Shown: one piece after another, positions 32,136 through 45,317 of the stretch
Numbering within the stretch: position 1 is the first letter of the stretch
Layout: each line of letters begins with the position of its first letter
From: Trema orientale
Lineage: Eukaryota > Streptophyta > Magnoliopsida > Rosales > Cannabaceae
Length of the DNA stretch: 64,000 nt
Reading direction: 5' to 3'
NCBI GenBank assembly: GCA_002914845.1
Contig: JXTC01000047.1
Span: 292,717-356,716, forward strand
Position numbers and translations under genes: made by a program
Notes under the pieces: generated by a model
The model's database searches: none
Told to the model about the DNA's origin: nothing
The model's input: the letters and a program-made list of their open reading frames with translations, nothing else

Positions 32136-34329
32136 ATTTCTTTTTTTAATGCTCAGCCATTATTGGTAAATGAACTCTCATAATTATTAAGAAAGCAGGT
32201 TATTTAATAAAAAACCCAGTTGGCTTCTTTTGCTCCTTCAGGCTTGGGAGTTTTATGGCCTTGGCAACCAAAGTTTTCTTTTGTGATATCCAGAATTCTC
32301 ATAGGACACCAAATTTTCTCAAATAATTGAAAAACTAATAATAGCATAATTGCATAGCATATTTACATTATTATCCTATGAGAACTTTTCTTATAAATAT
32401 TTTAGTTATGTAATTTTATAGTGAAATGCTCGAAATATGTTCTTTTGTACAAATTTGATATGCATTAAGTAATTATTTTGATATAATTACTCAAATTATT
32501 ATTTAATAAGAAAGGCATAGTTATTGTATATATAATATAGGAAAAATTGCGGCTAAAGTACCCATTTTTAGTCAAAATTTACACCTATATACCTAATCTT
32601 TTTTTCTGACGGCGATAGTATCTTCCGTCCAAATTTTGTTGCAACCGTCAAATCTTTCCATTGAGTGCCACCTCAGAGGACAGAATTCACCCTCTGAGGT
32701 ATTATACTAGTTTTATAAATGTAAAAAATTATGAAAATGAAGAAAATAAAAATAAATGAAATAAAATAGGAAAAAAATTAAAGAAAGAAAAAAGTCAAAC
32801 GAATGAGATTTCTGAGATTTTTGGGATTTTGGGTTGACTTTAGTTTATTTTTTCTAGGTTTTCTTTGTAACTTAAAAGAATGGAATTTTTGAGATCCGAA
32901 ATGCTAGATGTGGTTGAAAAAATGAATTGGGTTTGAAGGTTCGATAGGTTTTCGTTTGGTCATTCGATCTGTGAATTGAAGACCCAAATCTTTTTTTTTT
33001 TTGGTGGGTAGTTGCTATTTTTGAGTTTTAGGGATGAAGATTGAGGTGGGTTTGGGAGGAGGTGGGATTGGAACGATAAAGGTAAGGCCATGCTTGTGGC
33101 GGTTCTCTGTACTCGAGCAAGTTAATTACCTCCTCAACATATTCAATAAGAAATTGTTCTTTGGATATATACTTGAGCAACTTGAGCCGTTAACCTTTTT
33201 CCCACATCGAAACTTCTCCAATTTGGCATACTTGCATTTGTGAAACTGCAAATAGACATATAAATTAAAACAAAGCACTTTAAGTAAGACTGATGCTCAC
33301 TACAAGTCTAAACTAGAGAAGGGAGTTCTTCTTCTTCCTCCCTGATCGGTCGATTTCTCGAAGGAAAAGCTCCACTGAGATCGAGTGTGAGATTCTCTGG
33401 GAGTTTTGGCAATGGTAGAGATGACAGAGATCATGGGTTATTTCTTCAATCCCATGGAGAAGACGAAAGAACCATGGATCATTTCTTCAAGGCATCAAAA
33501 CTATAATTATTATGGAAGAAAATTAACCCAAAAAAGCTTATGTGAGACCATTCAAAAAAAGACCTAGTGGCTATCTGTTTTATATCGTGCTTTAAGAATA
33601 GTACATATCCAGTCCCAAAGGTCCATGATTTCTCTAACAATATTTTGAACCACCTTCAAGCCAATTAATACAAAGCAAGTGGCCATAGCCATTAAAGTGG
33701 ATGAGTCCGTACAAGAGACGGGGCTCATGTGCTGATGGGCATTAAGAACACTCTCACCCAATGGCTTGTTCCATAAATCGTCCATTGGGATCAAGAAGTG
33801 ATAATCTCTCTTACTAACGAAGTGGTTGCTCCATCCTAAAAATGGAAAAAATCTCAAGAACAGAGGAAACACCATGAAAGTGTAAATAAAGCTCTCGGTT
33901 CGCAGACCAAATCAATGATACCCCAATTGAGAAAGGTAAAAAAAAATTAAAATTTGAATTTAAGAGGAAATTGTTTTTTTTTTTTAACTCATTTCTTCTT
34001 TATTTTCTAAATTTATTTCATTTAGTTTCATTTTTATTATAATTTTTCCTAATTTTTGATAATTTTAAACTATTTTAAATCTAACTTTTTCATTTGGATT
34101 GGTCAATTGAAGCTTATGCATACTAGGTGTTTGACAAAATGTCTAAGAGAATATTAACAGAGTAAAATCATTTTTTGGTATATGTTCGACACAAAGTAAT
34201 GATACTTAAGTTATCAAAATGTTATTAGAGTTATAAAACTTGATACTTATATGTCAAAATTAAAAATTCAAAACTTATAGGATAATGATATTATAGCTCA
34301 TGGACATTTTATTCTTAACTTTTAAATAG
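32136..34329. other. gene-free AT-rich DNA, unassigned
   Basis: Short open frames at 33034-33243 (+) and 33564-33875 (-) resemble no family I know and show no splice support. The segment 32540-32710 (GCGGCTAAAGTACCC onward) looks like a repeat edge. Likely decayed transposon DNA, which I cannot classify. Confidence 0.35.
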
Positions 34330-35830
34330 AGAGTGTATGAGAAATGTTTGGTTTTCTTTTTTTGGGTTGGAAAAAATGATTATAGGAGCTTATAAATTTT
34401 TATTGGGCCATGCATATTCTAAACTTTTGATGAGGCAAATCGGAGCTCAAACGAAGAAATGGCGCATTCGAAAAACCGAGGTGCCAAACCAGCAAAAAAG
34501 TGGCACGGCAGTACCAAATGTGGCACCGCAACGCCAACTCTCAGGAAGTTTGGGCACCGCGGCGCCACCTGCTGCATCCTGGGTCAATAATTGACGGCCG
34601 AGATCAACTTTTCGATGATCCAAAGGTTCAGATTCGGCCTGCCTTAGGTTTGTACGAGCCACCTCTTTAAAACCCTATCTTTGGGGTTGAAAGAGGCGTG
34701 TTGGGATAAAGAGACTGAGAGAGAAGGAGGCAGCCATGGAAGGAGATGAAGAAGAGGAAGAAGAAGATGAATACAAGCTCTAGTCCTCCATTTCTTGATT
34801 TCCTCCACAACATCAACACCATTCTTTGTTCATATCATCATTTCTTATTTTGTTGTGAGTTTTTCTTTATATTTTCCTTATTTAGAGAGTAGTATAATTG
34901 AAAAAAAAAATCCTAGAAGGAGGATTCAAGGGAGCAAGAACTAAGTTTAGAAGAGGAGATTGACAACCTCCATTAACACCTTCAAGCTCTTCAAAGAGGG
35001 AGAATTCCAAAATTCTTTTCTCTTTGATATTTTATATTTCTTGAATTCATTGTATTAAAATGTTATTATTCTCAATTTATATTATGAATTAAATAATTTT
35101 TTATCTAGTTTTACTATATGAACCTATCTAATAACTTGTGTTTGTTTATTTCTCCACTCTTTCATTAATCGAATTTATTATTGAGTTATTTGTTTTATCT
35201 TATGCTTATTGCTTCTATTTATTGATCACTAAATAGATTGTTGAGTGAAATTTCTATGAGCTTGGAAAGGGGATTTGAAATTTGAACTTAGGTAAAACAG
35301 CATAAGATTACCTAGTTTAGGGTAAGTTTACATAGGATAAGAATATACCTATGTGACTTGTGCAACCTCTTTGAGAATTACTAAACTTAATGAATCTAGT
35401 CAATTTATGTTAGGAGTAACATATTAGCTTGTCTAAGTATTGTCACTTATGTCTTAGAAAGGAGTTTGTGAATATATTTGAATTCTCGGTTGACAACTCT
35501 AATGGATTAATTAATTTAAGAGAGAAATTATGAAATAGCATGACAAGGAAATGGTTAGGGAATTAGTAAACCTAGACATTTTTCTTATTGATTTATCTTT
35601 TATTCATTTTGCATGCTAGTTTAGTTATTTTCTTTTATTTCTTCAAAATCTATGTTTCAATTGTTTGGATAAAGTTAGAATTGAGATAATTTTAATCCTT
35701 GGCGTTGAATTAGAAATCAATCCCTGTGGGTTCAACACTCTTAAATCCTAAATCTATATTACTAATGAGCATGTGCACTTGCACGGGAGTGTGTGAATAT
35801 ATTAATACGAATCAATTTTAATTTTAGTTC
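34330..35830 (+). repeat. Ty3-gypsy LTR-like sequence (left copy)
   Basis: Homologous in order to the LTR at 40387-41775. Shared landmarks include TATTGATCACTAAATAGA/GGCCACTAAATAGA, AATATACCTATGTGACTTG and TAATGAATCTAGTCAATTTA. The part 34665-34830 also matches 41780-41945 (CCCTATCTTTGG, GGAGGCAGCCATGGAAGGAG). The left terminus could not be defined. It contains a GGCACC/GGCGCC array at 34450-34570. Confidence 0.65.
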
Positions 35831-36094
35831 AAACTTTTCTCTTTTTTTTTTTTTTAAATTTTTTTGTTTTTGTTTATGAGGTTCATTATACTAGCTAAAG
35901 TAAGATTTCACCAAAGCCTCACAACATTTTCCCAATATGACTTGGAACCTTTATAAGTGGCTTGGAAGAGATTCAAGATATGGCTTAGTAGAGATCCCGA
36001 CCACGACTTACCCAAGTGGTACCACCTCCAAGTGTTTATAAAAGGCTTGAATCCTACAAGTAGGAGTTGAATTGAAGATAGATATAGCTTCCCA

Positions 36095-36541
36095 ATGTGT
36101 GAAGAGAGACCTGAAGATGAAGCCTATCAAATGATGAAGGACATGGCAAAGTTTGATTTAGAATGTTTTTATTTTGAAGAGTCTTCAAGGGAACTTGAAG
36201 AAGAAGAACCACAAGATATATTGGTAGATGAGGAAGTCCAAGAGACCAATGATTTGGCCGCATCATTGGTCTTCACAAGTATATCACCGAGAGAATCTTG
36301 TTTGCTATTAGTGCCATCATCTCAACACTATACTCTCTACAAGCTTGAACCGAAAGTAAAGTTTCCCTTTGAAGCCGATCATTTAAAATCAGGCCACTTT
36401 GGATTTATGTGCAATAGTTGTCTACGCCCAGTTAAGCTTGAGGACCAATGCAATAAAGACCCATTTGTAGTGGTTTATGCCACACTTTATGGGCGACAAC
36501 CGCTCTTTGATGAGCATTTACTTGAGTCAAACCGAAGATGA
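36095..36541 (+). pseudogene. open frame inside the gypsy element, function unknown
   Basis: A 148-codon acidic frame (SSRELEEEEPQDILVDEEV) ending with KDPFVVVYATLYGRQPLFDE. I recognise no domain. It is followed by CTTCTTGGGAGGCAACCCAA, a sequence that commonly follows the pol frame of plant Athila/Tat elements and that recurs in decayed form at 37238. It is probably an element-borne frame rather than a host gene. Confidence 0.4.
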
Positions 36542-36556
36542 TAACTCAAGCGCTTC

Positions 36557-37198
36557 TTGGGAGGCAACCCAAGTATTTATTTTTTCATGTTCGTGTGTTA
36601 TTTTTCCATGTTTGTGCTTTGTGCAATCCAAGGAGTTGGTCCCATTTCAAGGATATCAAGCTTCATGAAATTTCATGGCTGTTATAGAGTGGATTTGGTA
36701 AGGGAGAGAATTGAAGACAATTCATTGAAGGAAGCACCATTGATCAGTCATGAGGCCTCTATCATTCATTCTGTTCGTGTAGAAGCAAAGAAGTCTCTAG
36801 GGAGCACCAAGGTTGTGGAAGCCCCACAATATTCTTCTAAGTTCAATCCTCCAATGCAAGTCGTGGAGACGTCACTCTCCACTTCCAACCACCATAAGCC
36901 ATACAAGAAGGATACAAGAAAGTGGAGGACAAAGAATAAGAGGTATGGTGATCACCATTTTGAGCCAGGACCAAAGGGCATGCTTGGGTCACCTTGCTTG
37001 AAACTCTTCCCGGGCAAGCTTAAGTCTAGTTACTCGGGGCCATTTAAAGAGACTACTGTGTCTCTATGTGGTGCAAGTAAGGTGGAAAATGAGAGCCCAA
37101 CTAGAAGAATCAAGGTGAATATTCAAAGTCTCAAGGACTACTTAGAAGGAGAGTTTGATCGAGCCAAATCACCCGTTGCTGTGACCAATTCTCAATGA
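36557..37198 (+). pseudogene. gypsy integrase C-terminal remnant
   Basis: The 3' half is diagnostic: FEPGPKGMLGSPCLKLFPG, then GKLKSSYSGPF, then RRIKVNIQSLKDYLEGEFDR. These correspond to the LKLFPGKLKSRWSGPF and KVNGQRLKPYLGGEFDR blocks at the end of Athila/Tat integrases. The upstream RT, RNase H and integrase core are missing, so this is an internally deleted, non-autonomous copy. Confidence 0.8.
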
Positions 37199-37379
37199 GG
37201 AGTAGTAATGTCAAGCTAAAGATGTTAAACAAGTACTACTTGGGTGGCAACCTAAGCTCGTGATGTTAATGAAGAGGAAAACATGTTTTGAAGTTCTTTT
37301 GTTGTGATTGTATTGAAGACAAAGTGATAAAGGTATTGGTAAAAGTGCTTAATTTCAGAGAAATTGAAGAGTTGCTGTA

Positions 37380-37680
37380 ATTTTGGTGCTTCGACGCCAT
37401 ACTGGGCCGCCACAAACAAAAACTTGGCACTCTAGCACCATAAAATGGCACAACGGCACCAAATTTTGCTAAATACCTAGGTGTTGGCTCCCTAAAGCTA
37501 TAAAACGGTGCCCCGATGCCAAATTTCGTGAATTGCCCAGGTGTTGGCGCTCCAGGAGCTCAAAATGGCGCTCAGCGCCATTCTGGGGCGCTACAATCAG
37601 AAATTTGGCACCTCAGCACCATAAAATGGCAACCTGACACTAAATAATGGCCACAGCCCAGGTTTTAGTGTCGGCACTGC
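37380..37680 (+). repeat. decayed GGCGCC-type tandem array in the gypsy 3' region
   Basis: About three decayed units of 80-100 bp, each with CCAGGTGTTGGC or CTAGGTGTTGGC, AAAATGGC and GCACCA/GCGCCA. GGCGCTCAGCGCC is a perfect local palindrome. A purine tract, TAAGTTGGGGGGGAG, follows at 37861-37876, as in Athila-like 3' regions. Confidence 0.65.
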
Positions 37681-37876
37681 AGGCCAAAAGAAAAAAAAAA
37701 CTTACCATTGTATGGCACTATCGCTGCTACTACCGTTAGCCGAAAGTGATCAACTGGGCCACCACCGCACCTTAGAGGCCCACTGAGCGGCCTTCGATCA
37801 AGTATGTGCTTATTTCTCCTTGTTATTTCATATTTAGTGCATTAGGGACAACACATATTTTAAGTTGGGGGGGAGT

Positions 37877-38847
37877 TTTTAGTACTTACCTGCTTTATTT
37901 TCGAGAGTATTTTAATTGATTGAACTTTTAGACTGTTTTCTTTTGTTTTATTTTAGTTTATTCAGTGCCTTTCTTTCTTTCTTAGTATATATGTATCTCT
38001 TATTTATTTGTTTGATTGTGTATTATTTGGAGCTTTTGATAGAGGTTAACTGTCAATGATATGTTTGGGAGTATGGGTGAAATAACTCGTCGGAAACATT
38101 TTGTATCATGACTGTTTGTGTACTTAAATCTTTTGTGGTTTTGCTTTGTGAATAACTCTTGAATATATTTTGCATGTAGTTGTGAACATTTAGCCTTGAA
38201 TTGCTTAGAATAGTTTTATGCATGTGCATTAGAAAAATATATAGTCTCATATCATCTTAGAACTTGTTTAATTGTCAATCGAGGCAAAATCCTAGGTAAC
38301 ATAAAAATCGAAGAAATGATGTATGCCATTTTGAACTGATTGAGCCTTTCAAACATACCTGTTAAATGTTATATCCGTAGTCTCCCATACTGAGCCAATT
38401 CCTCAGCCTTTTTCATTTTGTAAGCCCCATAAACTCTTCTTACTGATAAATAATTTCCAAAATTACCTCATTTCACACTATAGATGCGCAAAATTAAATT
38501 ATGAACTTGTGGTGAAGTGTGAGTGGTTTATGAAGAATAAAAAGGGGAAGTCTTTCAGCCTACCCGTTAAATTGGTAGTGGATTGCAAAAATAAAATAAA
38601 ATAAAAATAGGTCAAAAACCAAATTTGGGAGAAATTATTGTGGAATGCTTGAGAGAATTGTATTCATTGAGTAAAAAGGGCATCTATGGTGTGAATAAGC
38701 CTAAATGATACCATTCCATCCACCCGTACCCAAGCCTTGCATTACAAGCCGATTAAAAACCTATTAATCTTCGATTTAGTGTTATTCTACATTAGTGGAG
38801 ATCGACATGAAAAGCGGGCTTATGAGATGACTGGTTCACTTTTATTG
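37877..38847 (+). other. gypsy 3' untranslated region
   Basis: Non-coding AT-rich sequence between the purine tract and the inserted solo LTR. Its continuation lies at 40068-40386. Confidence 0.5.
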
Positions 38848-38852
38848 AGACA

Positions 38853-40062
38853 TGATAAGTGATTAATTCACTCACAAATCAAATATCATTCAACTCAAAT
38901 AATTTTAAGTTCTCAAGTTTTTTTGTTGGTTTGATGTGTCTTTGCTTTATTTTTGTAGTTCTTATGAATAAATGAGAATCAAGAAAACTTGGTAACAAAT
39001 ATGGATATTTCAACCATTTGAGATGAAATTGAGTCCGATGTGAACGCAACGCAACAAAAATCAGGCAAAACGGAGCTAAAATGAAGAAATGATGCTCCCA
39101 GGAAGAAAAACTATCGTGCTAAGTTCCAGAGCTGAGAGCGCCATGGCACTGAATAGTAGCGCTGCAGCGCTGCCTGGTAAACTGAGTTCCAGAGGCTAGA
39201 GCATCGCGGTGCTTGCTAGGGAGCGCCACAGTGCTACACAGCGTTCGAAAGCGTATTTTTAGTGAGTTTTTAGAACTAATCTGGACCATTGATGCCATCT
39301 GATTGAATGGTTAACATTCCACCCGGCCTAGGTCATCTTGGAGCCCCTTAAATATATCCTTAAGTCTCCATTTCATGTGTGGAGAGCAGGAGAGAAAACA
39401 CAAACTTAAGAGCTCAAAAATCATAGAGAGGGAAGAGCTTGAAGCTGAAAATTTGGAGAGGAAGCTAGAGAGAGTTGCTCGAAGAATTGAAGCTTGAAGT
39501 TCTACCTCCACAAAAGAGTTTTTCTCATCCTTTTTCTCACCCTAATTTCATTTGAATTTTGTATTATGCTTGATGTTATGAGCATATTTGGATATATGAA
39601 ATTCTTATTGAGATTAGTGTTGGATTCTTCGATGTTGAATTAATTGTTATATGCTTGGGGTATGATGTAACTTAAACTTTATGAATGATTTCACTTAGCA
39701 CCCGAGAGAGGGAGTAGAAATACCTTTGGATTCTTAGCTTATAAATAGGAATAATTGATTAGAATTCAATTGGTGATCAAAAGACATAGTTGATAGTTAG
39801 GTGAATTCAATCCCCTAGTACATTTGTGCATAGAAGTCTCCATATTTTATTTTTATATTTATATTTATATTTGTATTTATTTAATTACAAATTAATTTAG
39901 TTTGGTTGCCTAGATAAAGTTAGGTTACGATAATTCTAGTACTTAGCGACAATTTAACACTCAATTCCTCGTGGGATCGATAACTCTTTACTTATCACTT
40001 TATTACATGATTACGACCTGTGCACTTGCGGTTATTTTATGTATATATATTATAGCGTAACA
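38853..40062 (+). mobile_element. solo LTR of a gypsy element (1210 bp)
   Basis: Perfect 5-bp duplication AGACA at 38848-38852 and 40063-40067. The LTR begins TGATAAGTGATTAATTCACT and ends GCGTAACA. It contains a GCGCC-type array (39120-39240) and an A/G-rich putative leader. It is related to, but distinct from, the LTR at 40387 (shared TGATAAGTG start and TGCACTTGCGG/TACTTGCGG end). It inserted into the 3' region of the older gypsy copy. Confidence 0.9.
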
Positions 40063-40349
40063 AGACAACTCTAAGTGTGTATCCTAAGTCTGCATAAAGC
40101 GATCCGAGTGTAAAGGGTTAAATGTAAGTAACTATTACACACACACACACAAGGAGTTGACAACAAAGCCAAGCCACTAGCAGAATTGAAATTCTAAATT
40201 GTTGTGATGCTTTAAGTTTCCTTCGAGTTATATATCTTTTAGAGAGTATTGAGATAAGGTTGACCTTCTTCAAAAGCTTTGTTTGTGTCTTTATTTTACT
40301 TTTGTGTAGTTTTAGTTAATTCTAGCTTGTTTATTCTTTTTATATTTTA

Positions 40350-40386
40350 GCTCGAGGACGAGCTTCTACTTAAGTTTGGAGGAATT
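40350..40386 (+). promoter_or_regulatory. polypurine tract of the older gypsy element
   Basis: GCTCGAGGACGAGC followed by AAGTTTGGAGGAATT immediately before TGATAAGTG is the standard end of Athila/Tat interiors. Confidence 0.75.
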
Positions 40387-41775
40387 TGATAAGTGTATTT
40401 TACACTTATCTTTACTATCCTTTCAAGCTTAAGAATTGCTCGTCTTTGAGCTCTTTTTATTTGTTTTGTTGTTTTTGATGCATATTTCAGGTGAAACATC
40501 GTTGAGTGAAGAATGTTATTTTTCAAAGTTAAATTAGAGGTAAATCAAGGCACTTAGATGATAAACTTGCACTATAACGAGAGAAGACTGGTGTTAGAGC
40601 TTTTAGAAAAAGTCAGAAGCAAGGAAAGTCGGCGCCGCAACTCAGAAGAATTGGAGCTGTAGCCCCAAAATCATAGGGTTGCAACACCAAATTAGTGAGG
40701 CCGCAGCCCCAAATTGTGGCACCGTACCCTCAGTCTCATGGCACTGCAGCGCCATAGTTTTGTCAGCTTTGGCACTGCAGTACCAAAAAGTGCAGAACAG
40801 GCTGTAAAAAACCCGGGTTTGATTTGTGAAAGCTCCTCTATTTAACTCCTTTTTCACTCATCTGAGGGGGTGCAGCCAAAGGGTTCTGGAGCTCTTCCAA
40901 AGAAGAAAACAATATCAAGGAGAGGATCTAAGAGTTTTTCTTGGAAGCTTCAAAAAGAGTTTTTCTTATCTCTTACTCTTGTCTTTCTCTCTTTTATTTT
41001 CTACAAATGAACATGTATCTTTCTTGTTATATTTGTTGTGATTCATTTTATATGAACATGAGCTAAACTCCATTCTAGGGAGACAATTGAACCTCTAATG
41101 TAATCTAACTATTTCGGTTTTCCTCAATTGTTCTTGATATCCATTGTTGAGTTAGTTGTTCTATCTTGAGTTTAATGTATCTATTTACTTGGCCACTAAA
41201 TAGAGTTGTATCGTGAAACCTATATGAACTTGAAAAAGAGAATTTAGGTTTAGATATAGATAGAACATCATAAGATCACCTAGTGTATGGTGAGTTTGCA
41301 TAGGAGAGGAATATACCTATGTGACTTGTGCAACCTTTGTGTGAGAATTACCAAACTTAATGAATCTAGTCAATTTATGTTAGGAATAATATATTAATTT
41401 GTCTAGATATTTTCACTTATGCCTTAGAAAGGAGTCAGTGAATACATTAGAATTATCGATTGTCAACTCTAAATAGATGATTGAATTGTGAGAAAAACTA
41501 GTAATTAGAAGAGTTAGAGGACAGATTGCATCCCTGGGTCCCTTATTTTTGCTTTAAGAACTATCTTTGGTTGCTTAATTTTAATTTCCATTCTTAGTTT
41601 TTACTTTGTTATTTACTTTTTAAATTCTTACTCAAAACAATTAATTATTGTTGTTTGGATAAATTGGAAGCTAGTTTCAGTTAGTAGTTACCAATTGTGA
41701 ATCAAGTACTCTTCGTGATATCGACACTCTCTTACTATTTATATTACTTATTGCGACTCGTATACTTGCGGTTAT
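40387..41775 (+). repeat. gypsy 3' LTR
   Basis: Starts TGATAAGTGTATTTTACACT (an internal palindrome AAGTGTATTTTACACTT) after the purine tract. It includes a GGCGCC/GCACTGCAG array (40630-40790) and the block matching 35150-35500, and ends near TATACTTGCGGTTATA. The right border is approximate. Confidence 0.75.
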
Positions 41776-41779
41776 ATGT

Positions 41780-41934
41780 TAGAAATAGCCCTATCTTTGG
41801 AGTTATAAGAGGTATATTGGGATAGAGAGAAAGAGAGCAGGGAGGCAGCCATGGAAGGAGAGGAAGAAGAAGATGAATACATGCTCCAATCCCCTATTTC
41901 TTAATTTTCTCCATAACATCAACACCACCCTTTT
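41780..41934 (+). repeat. fragment of a second gypsy LTR
   Basis: Matches 34665-34830 (CCCTATCTTTGG onward and GGAGGCAGCCATGGAAGGAG). It is the mid-part of an LTR fused directly to the end of the previous LTR, so the cluster is chimeric. Confidence 0.65.
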
Positions 41935-43260
41935 TTCATATGTATCCGCTTTTGGATTTGGTTGTTAATCAGTATCATATGGCTCTTTCAATAATTTGTT
42001 GATGTCTTAATCAATTTGCTATTGTAATTACTGAAATTAAAAAATTAACCTTGAAGTTATAAAGATTCCATGACTAAAACAATTATTACAAAAAACAAAA
42101 TATCTGTGACGAAAGTGTCTATATCGCAATATAATCAGTATTATATAAAATGTTGTAATAATTTGTGATTAAAATTTTCTTTTAATCACAAAGTAGTTTT
42201 GAGTTGTGATGAGTCATAAAATTTAATTACGACTAAAAGTTATTACTAGTTTTTAATATTTTTCTTACATGCTGAGACTAGAAGTACACAATGTAGCTGC
42301 GAGCTAATCCAGAAATATATGATATCCGAACCATGGAGAGTTTTTCAACGAGTTGAAACATATGATGTTTATATATTGTGGCTAAGGAGTTCGATGATCA
42401 TATGCACATAAAGTGTTAGAGAACAAATAGCAGGACTCAATGGTTGGGAATTATATAGGGATTTAGATCTATGATCATTCTTGTCCCACCTTATTTTAAG
42501 TTTACGTGAGTTATTTTATTTATGTTTTTGTGAGTTATTATACGACTTTTATTCTAGATTTGAAGTTTTTAAGTCCCTATCAACGGATATCGATCTTGTG
42601 ATTATATCATTCAGAAGAACCAATTATTTGAATGGTGGAGTGTGTTTTGAATATGTCGGCTAGCCTAAATATATACATTGACAATGGTTCATATTCTTAT
42701 TAATATGTCATTTAGCATTTAGTAAATTGTATTAAATGTATTTTGCTTATTATTATTTTTATGATGACATGGTTAATCACGTCTAGTGCACATGGTTTAG
42801 CCAAATTTGTTTTCCTAATGGATGATAAGATATTATCTCGCTGGAAATATCTCTTCAATTCTCATAGAATCTATTCTTGTAAGTTTTATGCTTTTTTAAT
42901 AGCAGATAATTTGTTTTTCTACCAAAACAAATAAAACCCTAAGAAATATGCAATTTGAAAAAAATCATAAGAAATAATCCAACAAATTAAAGCCTTCGTT
43001 TGAACCTGAAGTTATTGGAAAAGCTTTCCCAGCTGTTGCTACCTTTTCTTTACATTATTCGAATTAAATCCCTAACAACTTGCTTTTCCCTTTCGGTAGT
43101 AATGGAAGATGAAAAGAAAAGTAGAACAACTAATGAAAGAGGAATAAATGGAAAATTGAGCATAGTCGCCGTCGTTTTCTTTATTATATTCTCAAGAAAA
43201 GTGGGAACAACTAATGAAGAGGAATAAAGGGAAAATAGAGCATAGTCGCCGTCGGTTTCA
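41935..43260 (+). repeat. inverted repeat arm, left copy (unclassified element)
   Basis: Reverse complement of 59690-60930 over most of its length. Examples are TTCAACGAGTTGAAACATAT, TGAATGGTGGAGTGTGTTTT and ACATGGTTTAGCCAAATTTG. It contains no long open frame and no clear terminal repeats. The last part carries a tandem duplication of about 80 bp (43123-43258) that includes GAGCATAGTCGCCGTCG twice. Confidence 0.8.
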
Positions 43261-44198
43261 TATTACTATTATATTCTCTTCGAGATCCCATTTTGATAAA
43301 AGATCGAAGAGGATTGAATTCAAATTCTGAAAAGAAATGATCAAAAAAAGGTTATATTACTTGCATTCCAAGTGACATAAAACTTGTCACGACCCGAACC
43401 CTGGTCAATAGCAGAAAGCGAATTTCACAAATGGAAATTCAAAACTTATTTTTGAAAAATTTATAAAAATAATTTTAATAGTAAAATTCTCACAGTTTTC
43501 CGATCACTGTTAGACGTAGACTGTGAATAAAATTTATTAAACAAACTAAGTATCATCATCAGTATTGTATTAATATAATTAAACGTAATACTGTGTTTGG
43601 CTGTGTCTTTGTATTGTATTATTTAGTACGACATTAAAATTTAATACAATACGGAGAGTATTATCTAATACAGAATAAAATATATGTATTACACTGTATT
43701 ACATAATTTTAACTTTAACGTAGTATTGTACAATACTCACTCTCCTCACTTTTTCTGTTCTTAATTTCTCTCTTGTCACTTTCTCTCTCACGTCACTTTA
43801 TCCATTTCAAAAGTGGTATTTTTCTAAATTTATATCTAAAAAGTGATTTTTTCGTAAATAATTTTTTAAAAAGTGGTAATTTTACAAGTGGTATTTTCCT
43901 AAATATTTTTTTAAAATGGTATTTTTCTAAATAAATTTTTAAAAATGGTATTTTTCAAAATTAACTTTTTAATACAATATCTTAATACAAATGCAACACC
44001 AAACATAATACTGTAATAGAATAATACAATACAATACAATCCAATACAATACAATACAATACAATACAATACGGCGCACTAAACGTGGCCTTAAGTATTA
44101 ATACAAGACAAGAAAGTAAATGACAATATTTTGCATAGCTACCAGTTATTCAACAAGGTAACAAGCTCCTCACTACTCCACTCCTGGTTTCCCAAGGT

Positions 44199-45317
44199 CA
44201 GAGGCAGACATACGTTAAGGCAAAGGGGGACATATGTCCCCTCCGGGATTTTTGAAAAATAACATGCGTCCCGGATTTTTGAAAAATAACATACTTTTAT
44301 ATCTATATGATATATGGTTACCAATCCAATAGATATTTTTTGTTACCTATGTGTAAGTATTATTTTTTAGCCATTGGATTATCATCTAATAGTGATCCAA
44401 CGGCTATAATGAGGTGCATGAAAATGCATCCGTCATTAATATAATTTCTCTCTCTTACTTTTTATTATTAAAAAATATGCATGCTAAATTTTCATTGGCC
44501 AAAATGATACCTATGTATAGGTGAAAAAAAAAAATACCTACTGGATTGGTGCCTTTTATATATATGTATGCATATTACGTATATTAGTATATATATATAT
44601 ATAAATATTTTTCCATGAATTCTTATATTAATTTCTATACTTGGCCTAATTCAAAACTTAAAATTCAAGTTAGTAACTACCATATATATAATGTTTGAGA
44701 AGGAAAAATCCTTCATCACTAGATACTTGTAGCTTTTGGAAAAAAAAATCCTTTTATGTATTATGTAACTTAAATCCATAATATTTTATATAAATATTTT
44801 ATTTCTATATTTGACCTCGTTAAAATTTAAATTCTTTATTAATTATTTCTTTAGTCCTTTATAAATACCATATACATATTTAATAGTTTTCTTAAAAAGT
44901 TCCTTTTATCATTTTTTTAACCTTTCTAGATTTTCTCTTCCCTAATACTTATCAAAAACTTTTTGTTTCCTAGAATTTATGGTTAACAATTAGCAGCTAT
45001 CATATCATATTATATTATATTATATTAGGACATGCTTAAAATTGAAAAAATAATTTTTTTTTTGAATACATACATGTGAACTTTGGGTGTGTTTATATAT
45101 ATTTATATATATGTTGATAGAATTGTCTTAATGTTTTGCATTTGTATTTTCTTAAGTTTTGTAATGTATATTTGATCATGAACCTATGAATTTTATAGTT
45201 ATGTGATGACGTATTTGTAAATTTTATATAATTTTTTTTACTAGTGTGTAAAGTTTTAGCAAAAAATTTTTGTTTTTTTTATGCCCACCTTGGAATAAAT
45301 TCCTGGGTTCGCCACTG
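44199..45317. mobile_element. hAT-type element, 1119 bp, non-autonomous
   Basis: Flanked by a perfect 8-bp duplication CCCAAGGT (44191-44198 and 45318-45325). Its terminal repeats are CAGAGGCAGAC and GTTCGCCACTG (inverse CAGTGGCGAAC). The 8-bp duplication and CAG(A/T)GGC start are typical of hAT. There is no transposase frame. The CCAATCC MITE copy B lies inside it. Confidence 0.87.
44316..44553. mobile_element. CCAATCC-type MITE, copy B
   Basis: A 238-bp element, reverse complement of 21287-21527, with ends GGTTACCAATCC and GGATTGGTGCC. The palindrome-like ACCTATGTATAGGT lies next to the right T/A run. Its position inside the hAT element dates it as the later insertion. Confidence 0.82.

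Noticed and set aside
33564..33875. Minus-strand 103-codon frame
   Set aside because: No family resemblance, no flanking exons with matching phase, and surrounded by decayed repeat DNA. I could not support a gene.
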